41,081 bases of DNA from an uncultured Flavobacterium sp. (GTDB lineage: Bacteria > Bacteroidota > Bacteroidia > Flavobacteriales > Flavobacteriaceae). Numbering within the stretch: the first letter of the stretch is position 1; each line of letters opens with the position of its first letter. This document shows positions 35,031 through 41,081 of this stretch, in pieces. Location: assembly GCA_937773775.1 (NCBI GenBank), contig CALJVL010000003.1:1-41081 (forward strand). Reading direction: 5' to 3'. Below the pieces are notes generated by a model that made no database searches, was not told where the DNA came from, and worked only from the letters and a program-made list of their open reading frames with translations. A program made the translations under genes and the position numbers.

Positions 35031-35493
35031 TCTAGTAATCGCATTATTTCCAAGTTCTCTGAATTTTCCCTGTTTTGCCTTATAATAGAAACCTACACGA
35101 TGAATTTCTAACAAACGACATTGTTTAACAATGATCAGTTTATTTTTGGAATTGACCATTTTAACTCGTTCACTTAGGCGGACTAACCCAGACTTTTTTT
35201 TAGGAAGTCATTCTCTAAAGTCAGTTTACCTATTGGGGTATAGAGTTTATCGGTTGGTATTTCGTCTTTGGCAACGACCGCTTTTTCCTGAGAAAAAACA
35301 GCAGAAAGATTCCTTATAGCTTCTGCCTTTCATGTTGAAATTTGATTAGGCAGCAAATCGTGTTTTTTTGCTAATACCTCGATGGTATCTTTTTCTTTTA
35401 AGGCTTCTAAAACAAATTTGGCTTTGAAGTCTTTCCCGAAGGTTCTTCTTGTTCTTGACATAATAGTGCTAATTTAAGGTTTTTATTCCTATT
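35031..35493 (-). pseudogene. Decayed second copy of the inserted IS (orfA and start of orfB)
   Basis: This segment closely matches 33913-34377 along its length, including the orfA start, the A-rich frameshift site and the region ending GGTTTTTATTCCTAT. OrfA would start at 35461, but TGG has become TGA at 35330-35332 (ISTWK to IST-stop-K). Both ends are missing: only the beginning of orfB remains, and the terminal inverted repeat is lost at the junction with the GH2 gene at 35493. Confidence 0.85.
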
Positions 35494-38033
35494 TTACTTA
35501 ATAATATAACCTGCTGTTCTTTCATACATTTCTTCCAATGTCCATTGCTTTTTTCTGGTATTAGATTGACCATCCTGCGGAATTTCTGGATAAAATTTCA
35601 GTACTTCAATATTTCTTACACTCGAAGGAACGTACATCAATGGTGTATCCAGTGCCTTACTGCTTATGGTTATGGTTTGAGGGATCAACTTTTCGGAAGT
35701 TACCGTAAGGGTGACATCTCCCGGCACACCAGTAGATTGAACAATTACCTGTGCCTTGCCATGAAAGGCTCTACGCATGGGCAATTTATCGCTTTCATGA
35801 CTGCCAGGATTCCCGTTACCAACCCCCAGAATATTCCCTGGACCTGTCACACTAAAACGCAATACATCATCGGCTTCGGGGCAATAGGTATTGTTTTTGT
35901 CTAGAATTGATATATTGAAAACTACAACATCCTGTTCATCTGCATTGATACTTTTTCGGTTAGCTTCAACAGCTATCTTTGCAGGGCTTTCTGCAGTTTT
36001 GACAATTGTTTCAGCTACCATCATACCATTTTTGAATGCTTTAGCTTCAAGCACGCCCTTACTGTACGGAACTTTCCACTCTAGGTGTTTGTATTTTGGC
36101 ATAGTTTTTTTACCAAGTGACTTACCATTTAACAGCAATTCTACTTCGGGAAAATTACTGTACACCCAAACATCGATAGTATCCTTTTCTCTATTCTCCC
36201 AGTTCCAGTGAGGCATAATATGCAATACTTCATGGTCGCTCCACCATGCCTCGAAGAAATAGCTTAAATCTTTTCGAAAGCCACAAAGGTCTAATATCCC
36301 AAAATCGGAAGAAACATTTGGCCATCCAAAAGGAGTTGGTTCACCTCGGTAATCAAATCCTGTCCAGATAAATGTTCCACCAAGCTTTTTAAGGTTCATG
36401 GTAAAGTCCATAACCTCTTCGGCCGATTGTCCCCAACTTACCCCTTTTCGGTCGTATGCGCTGGATACATGTCTTTTTTTGTCTGTTTCATACTCCCCCG
36501 TGTGTTAACCATACTGGCTGATTCAGACGATATAATCGGTTTCCCGTGGGTAATTTTCCCCATGATATGGTCTGTACCATAGTTGTAACCAACAAGATCA
36601 ACTTCATTAGCAACGAGACCATTTGTCCAGCCATTGAAGGCCATGGTTACCGGACGTTGTTGCAAATCGAGTGCATTTGCGGTACGGCGCATTTTTTTTA
36701 CAATTTCAACTGCTTTAACATCGCCCTGAAGATTTTCTTCGTTGCCTAAACACCAAGCAATAACACAGGGAGCATTTCTGGTCATTTTTACCATTCGTTC
36801 AAACATTTCTATCTGATCACCGAATCCACTAAAATGACGGGTTTCCGCAAGGAGTAAAAATCCCATTTCGTTACACATCTCAACAAAATCTGGACTAACC
36901 GGGTGATGTAACCGAATAGCATTTACACCTAGTTCTTGAAGGCTCTCAAGCCGAAACCGTAATAAAGCATCTGGAACAGCAATACCTACCCCAGCATGAT
37001 CCTGATGAAAACTTACGCCTTTTATAATTTTTTTGGTTCCGTTAATGAGAAATCCGCTAATCGTATCGAAAGCAAATGTTCTAAACCCTATTTGGTTGGT
37101 TATTCCATCAACAACCACATTATCCTGTATTAACCTGGTTTCAAGCTTATACAGATTGGGCATTTCGGGAGTCCAAAGTAGAGGGTTATCTACTGTCATT
37201 TCAAGTGTTAAAAACTGGCTGGTGCCAGATGCAATCAATTCAGGTGGACCTTTAAATCTTTTTATAATTGTTCCTTTTGCATCTTTAAGCAATATTTCGG
37301 GGGTTATGCTACTCGGTTTATCATTTTCATTACGTACTTCCACTTTTACTTCTATATTAGCACTTGATAATGCGCTGTTTAAGGAAGGATTTATTGCCAC
37401 GCCATAGTCGGGAATATACACGGGAGCACATTTTTCGAGCCATACGTGACGGTAAATACCTCCACCTTCGTACCACCATCCCTCGGCACCTTCGCGTGTA
37501 TTTACCCGAACGGCAATTACATTTATTCCTCCGTAATTCAAGGCTTCGGTTATATCCACTGAAAACCCGATGTACCCTGAGCGATTAAACTTAACCTGAA
37601 ACCCATTCACGAATATGTAACTGAAACGGCTAATTCCATCAAAGGTCAGAATAATACGTTTTCCTTTATCAGAAGAAGGAAGATCAAAACTCCTCCTATA
37701 CCATGCAATACCATAGGGTAGTGAACCATTTACTGCTGAAACAGTAGAATCGATTGGAGTTTCGACCATAAAATCGTGCGGGAGGTTGATGCCTCTCCAG
37801 GAGGAGTCGTCGAACTTTGTCTCCGCTGGTGCTCCACCATCGCCGCCACCCTTATACGCATTAGTAGTGTATTCTTCAATGTCCCCTAGATGGAATTTCC
37901 ATCCCAAATCGAGTGATAATTTTTGGCGTGGTTCTGTGCCTGATTGGGCAAACCCATAGATGCAATTAAATAATAATGGTATTAACACTAAAATTATTGG
38001 TAGAATATGTAATTTTCTTTTTCTATTTATCAT
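35494..38033 (-). pseudogene. GH2 beta-galactosidase-like gene, frameshifted
   Basis: Met24 of the longest frame (38033) is the best start because it opens directly onto a signal peptide (LPIILVLIPLLFNCIYGFAQ). The protein has a GH2 sugar-binding domain (WRGINLPHDFMVETP, GIAWYRRSFDLP), an Ig-like middle domain, and the TIM barrel with acid/base Glu in WCLGNEE and nucleophile Glu in IISSESAS. The first frame ends at 36438. The second continues YDRKGVSWGQSAEEVMDF, GTFIWTGFDYRGEPTPFGWP and a DUF4982-like C-terminal region, so a one-base loss or two-base gain lies at about 36450-36465. The combined length, about 840 residues, is normal for the family. The stop codon lies right at an IS remnant, so the last residues may be altered. 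Confidence 0.85.
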
Positions 38034-38102
38034 ACGTTCTATTACTCTAAACATAAATTTCATTCGGAAGATATAAAAATAATCCACATTCAAATTCATC
38101 AA

Positions 38103-38439
38103 AATTGGCTCTTTTCTTAATTACTCCCTTACTCTTATTACTTTGCACGACTTACCATTGGCACTAACAACTGCATAACTGATAATCATTAAATCATTTG
38201 CAAATAAAGTAGGAAGATTAACCTTCCATTCTTAACTAAAATTTAGTAGCTTTTTAAAAAATCAAAAATATACTTTTTAGTCTTCACCGACAACCTAATT
38301 TTAAATTTTTCAGTCTCTTTTTAATATTTTTAAATAAAAAATAATGTTGGTTATCAATTACTTACAAATTGAAAATTGCACTAAATCGTCTAAAATTACA
38401 AAAAAGCTTTTCGGAACACTTTATAATATAGTATTAAAA
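38103..38439. other. Intergenic region between SusD and the GH2 gene, with a possible gene remnant
   Basis: No start-to-stop gene is seen. On the minus strand 38121-38231 is open for 36 codons and reads EWKVNLPTLFANDLMIISYA then VVSANGKSCKVIRVRE and a stop. It has the look of the C-terminus of a larger secreted enzyme whose body is gone. It has no recognisable start. The rest is AT-rich and should hold the GH2 promoter. Confidence 0.25.
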
Positions 38440-39945
38440 TTAATTAAGATACCCTGGGTTTTGTTTTAGTCCTGTGTTTTTTCTTAATGCCTGTCCATCA
38501 AAAGAATATACCAAATATTTAACGTTTCCTCCATCTGTTCCATCCTTAGAAGCAACCCATTTCAAGAATTCATTATCATGAGTATTGTTTGAAGTTAATT
38601 TAAAACGAATCATATCGGTTCTTCCCAAACCTTCACAAAAAAACTCCCTACGTCTTTCAAAGTAAATTTCATCATTTAGAAGACCAAGAGTATTAAATAA
38701 TGCTGGATCAAGATCGCCTAAACCTGCTCTATTCCGGATTTGATTTACGAAACCAATTGCAGCGTTTATATTCCCAAGATTATTTTCAGCTTCGGCTTTC
38801 ATTAATATAATATCGGCAAATCGAATTAGTGGTTGATCATTGCCTCCAGTGGCATTAAATAGATTAGGAGGATCTAAAGGATATTTAGCCAACAGGGGGG
38901 TGGTTAGTGTAGCCGTATTTCCATCTACATCTGTATATGACATAAGAAGTTGGTTTTTTCGCAAATCGTTCGTTTCAAACTTATCGTAAAAGGCTTTATT
39001 TACTCTCCAATCGCCTCCCCATCCTATCCTTGAAGCATTAGGTGTTTTCATATTCCATTCGCTTGCAAAAAAAGTATTTAATAAAAACACTCCATTTTGA
39101 TTAGAAATAGTACTGTGTTCTATGGCAAAAATAATTTCTTTGTTGTTTTCTTTATCCAAAGCAAAAATATTTGAATAAGGAGTTTCTAAGCCAGCTCCCG
39201 AAGGTTCATTAATAATACGATTGCAAGTTTCAGATGTTTTTTGCCAACGGTCTTCACGGCTTTCCCAATTGATATACAATCTTGCCAAAAGTCCTAATGC
39301 CGCTTGTTTAGATGGTCTAGAAAGTAGCCCCTCTGATTTAGTATCAGCTTTTCCAGGCAATAAATTTGCTGCAATAATCAAATCGTTTTCAATCAATTGT
39401 CTTACTTCTTCTCTTGTGCTTTGAGGAATTGCAGTTCTCTTATCCTCAACAGAAGTAATAATTGGAACACCACCAAACTTGTTTTGAGCAAAATAGTAAT
39501 TCAGTGCTCTAAAAAAACGAGCCTGTCCTTCAAATCTCTTTTTTTCTTCTTCGGTTAGATTTGGAACTCTATCCATACGCTCTAATACAAGATTGGAATA
39601 ATATATAGAATTCCAAATAGGTGGCCATACGGCCCAGTTAAAGATAGTAGGAAAATTAGTTCTCCACTCGGAGAAATTTGAAAATTGCCATGCAGAATTA
39701 GCGCCACCAAGCCAATAATCAGTTGCACCATCTTCCATTAAGAGAAAGAATATTGTTCCAGAACCCCATGTTGAGTCGTAATTACTAACAGCACCATTTA
39801 TTGCTTGTTGAATATCGGACTTATCTTTCCATAAAACGCCATCATTTACTGATCCATAATTAACCTCGTCCAGATAATCGTCGTTACAGGAATAGGCAGA
39901 TACAATTAGGAAAAGTAGCGTTGCTATTAATTTTAATTTTTTCAT
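38440..39945 (-). CDS. SusD/RagB-family surface lipoprotein (third SusCD pair)
   Basis: 501 residues of the classical SusD type with TPR-like helices. Lipobox AYSC (Cys20), followed by NDDYLDEV. Landmarks are WPPIWNSIYYSNLVLERMD near 105-125, EGQARFFRALNYYFAQNKFGGVPII near 140-165, QAALGLLARLYINW near 215, RFADIILMKAEAENNLG and FERRREFFCEGLGRTDMIRF near the end. It follows its SusC partner by 37 bp and precedes the GH2 gene by about 400 bp. It is the glycan-capturing partner in a carbohydrate locus. Confidence 0.93.
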   Translation of the reverse strand: MKKLKLIATLLFLIVSAYSCNDDYLDEVNYGSVNDGVLWKDKSDIQQAINGAVSNYDSTWGSGTIFFLLMEDGATDYWLGGANSAWQFSNFSEWRTNFPTIFNWAVWPPIWNSIYYSNLVLERMDRVPNLTEEEKKRFEGQARFFRALNYYFAQNKFGGVPIITSVEDKRTAIPQSTREEVRQLIENDLIIAANLLPGKADTKSEGLLSRPSKQAALGLLARLYINWESREDRWQKTSETCNRIINEPSGAGLETPYSNIFALDKENNKEIIFAIEHSTISNQNGVFLLNTFFASEWNMKTPNASRIGWGGDWRVNKAFYDKFETNDLRKNQLLMSYTDVDGNTATLTTPLLAKYPLDPPNLFNATGGNDQPLIRFADIILMKAEAENNLGNINAAIGFVNQIRNRAGLGDLDPALFNTLGLLNDEIYFERRREFFCEGLGRTDMIRFKLTSNNTHDNEFLKWVASKDGTDGGNVKYLVYSFDGQALRKNTGLKQNPGYLN

Positions 39946-39982
39946 GATATATAATTTTAAAAAAAGTTTAGAATTGATTGGT

Positions 39983-41081
39983 TTAGAAATTTACATTAAG
40001 GCTCAAAGTGACAGTTCTTATGTAAGGATTCAAATTCCATAGATTATCAGAAACAAGTATTTCTGGATTTAAACCTTTATAGGATGTTATTGTAAATACA
40101 TTGGTAACTCCTAGTCCAAAAAGCAATTCCCTTATTTGCTTTTCTGGTTTCATTTTCCAGTGGTAAGCTTCATTAATTTCTTTTAGTCTTACAAATGAGG
40201 CATCTTCTAAATATTGATCACTTTCAACTGAGGTTTGGGTTATTGGTCTTAATTTTGAACTTTGTGAATTTGAAGGATTTGTTTCTGTCCATCTATCTAA
40301 TACCGACTGAGATAAATTATTCAAATATCCCAAATCTGGATTTTCAAGCGTTAGTCGGGTTTGATTGTAAACCCTATTGCCAAATACCCCTTGGAAAAAG
40401 GCTTTAAATTCAAAATTTTTATAATGGAAATTATTAGCAAAACCCATTGTTATGGTAGGGTCTGCATTTCCAGCGTGGTATTTATCCTTATTGTCCAAAA
40501 CCTTATCCCCATTTGTGTCACGGAGTTTAGGGTCTCCGGCAACTGCGCCATATACTGCTGCTTGTGTTTCCTCACCAGTTTGCCAAATTCCATCAAAATG
40601 ATATAGGAAAAACGAATTAAATTGATATCCTTCTTCTCTTAACATCGTATCGCCTTTATAATTCCTATCGATATAGATACCCCCTGTAACAATCTTGTCA
40701 CCCCCTAAGTCAGTAACTATACTCTCGTTAAAAGCAAAATTGAATTGGGGATCATAATTTAATTTTGAACCAAATAAATTGTAAAATTTGTAACCCAATG
40801 TTAGTTCAACTCCTTTGTTTTCTACCTTTCCTTGATTAAGAATAATCGAAGAATAACCACTTTCGGGAGGTACATCTTTAGTTAAAAGTAAATCTGTTGA
40901 ACTTTTTAAATACAAATCTAAAGTTGCCGTTAGGTTTTTGTACCCTAAATCAACACCAAAATTAGAGGTCGTAATATTTTCCCATTGTAAATCTGGTCTC
41001 GGAACATAATTTCCTTCCAATCCCAAAGCGGTACCGTTTGAATAGGGGATATATTTATACCTAAGATTGGTTAATCCATTT
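39983..41081 (-). CDS. SusC/RagA-family TonB-dependent transporter, C-terminal part
   Basis: The frame is open to the right edge of the window, reading GLTNLRYKYIPYSNGTALGL before the first internal start-like codon. Only the last 365 or so residues, all beta barrel, are present. Typical SusC barrel landmarks are RPDLQWENITTSNFGVDLGY, NKGVELTLGYKFYN-like strands, GDPKLRDTNGDKVLDNKDK (EF-hand-like loop), GFANNFHYKNFEFKAFFQG and a terminal strand TVTLSLNVNF. The signal peptide and plug lie outside the window. It pairs with the SusD at 38440. Confidence 0.92.
   Translation of the reverse strand, partial: NGLTNLRYKYIPYSNGTALGLEGNYVPRPDLQWENITTSNFGVDLGYKNLTATLDLYLKSSTDLLLTKDVPPESGYSSIILNQGKVENKGVELTLGYKFYNLFGSKLNYDPQFNFAFNESIVTDLGGDKIVTGGIYIDRNYKGDTMLREEGYQFNSFFLYHFDGIWQTGEETQAAVYGAVAGDPKLRDTNGDKVLDNKDKYHAGNADPTITMGFANNFHYKNFEFKAFFQGVFGNRVYNQTRLTLENPDLGYLNNLSQSVLDRWTETNPSNSQSSKLRPITQTSVESDQYLEDASFVRLKEINEAYHWKMKPEKQIRELLFGLGVTNVFTITSYKGLNPEILVSDNLWNLNPYIRTVTLSLNVNF

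Noticed and set aside
35131..35319. 62-codon plus-strand open frame
   Set aside because: Antisense to the decayed IS orfA copy.
35545..37588. Several plus-strand open frames of 60-124 codons
   Set aside because: All are antisense to the GH2 gene, whose domains and catalytic residues are clear.
1..41081. CRISPR arrays, tRNA or rRNA genes, phage genes
   Set aside because: No regularly spaced repeats, cloverleaf-like segments or phage structural genes were seen on reading through both strands.

Overview
The window is AT-rich DNA from a member of the Bacteroidota, most likely a Flavobacteriaceae genus close to Flavobacterium. The signs are three SusC/SusD pairs, Bacteroidota-type lipoproteins with short lipoboxes, candidate -7 boxes of the form TAnnTTTG, and start codons preceded by A-rich sequence rather than strong Shine-Dalgarno sites. 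No rRNA, tRNA or CRISPR array was seen.

Layout, left to right. (1) 3-608: 3' end of a secreted phosphoesterase, followed by a terminator. (2) 881-12748, plus strand: a tightly packed eight-gene operon with SusC, SusD, a secreted nucleotide-pyrophosphatase-like enzyme with a C-terminal PA14-like region, a PbfA-type PLP lyase, a second secreted alkaline-phosphatase-superfamily enzyme, a DUF5690-type MFS transporter, a PbfD-type FAD oxidoreductase and a phosphonatase-like HAD hydrolase. It ends at a strong terminator and faces a convergent XRE-cupin regulator (12826-13398). I read it as a phosphonate-utilization locus built like a polysaccharide-utilization locus: TonB-dependent capture of a phosphonate-bearing molecule, periplasmic ester hydrolysis, inner-membrane uptake of aminophosphonate, and C-P cleavage through phosphonoacetaldehyde. 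(3) 24261 down to 13868, minus strand: SusC, SusD, SGNH hydrolase, a lipoprotein with duplicated domains, an alpha/beta-hydrolase lipoprotein, a DASS carboxylate transporter, and the decayed start of a tartrate/D-malate dehydrogenase-like gene not seen as a normal ORF. A divergent gene (24411-25583) encodes a probable membrane-anchored DNA-binding protein. The locus has esterase-like enzymes and a carboxylate transporter but no glycosidase, so an esterified organic acid is a plausible substrate. (4) 25922-26473: a GNAT acetyltransferase. (5) 31923 down to 26983: TonB-dependent receptor (frameshifted), acid-phosphatase-like metallophosphoesterase and beta-propeller phytase, a phytate/organophosphate scavenging operon. 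(6) 32315-35493: an IS3-family scrapyard, with an intact IS inserted into an older decayed IS3 element and a third decayed partial copy beside them. (7) 35494-41081, minus strand: partial SusC, SusD and a frameshifted GH2 beta-galactosidase-like gene, a carbohydrate locus that abuts the IS remnant.

The recurring theme is phosphorus acquisition (phosphoesterase, phosphonate locus, phytase operon), interleaved with two carbon-acquisition SusCD loci. The right half shows active decay: two frameshifted large genes, several IS fragments and truncated gene remnants.
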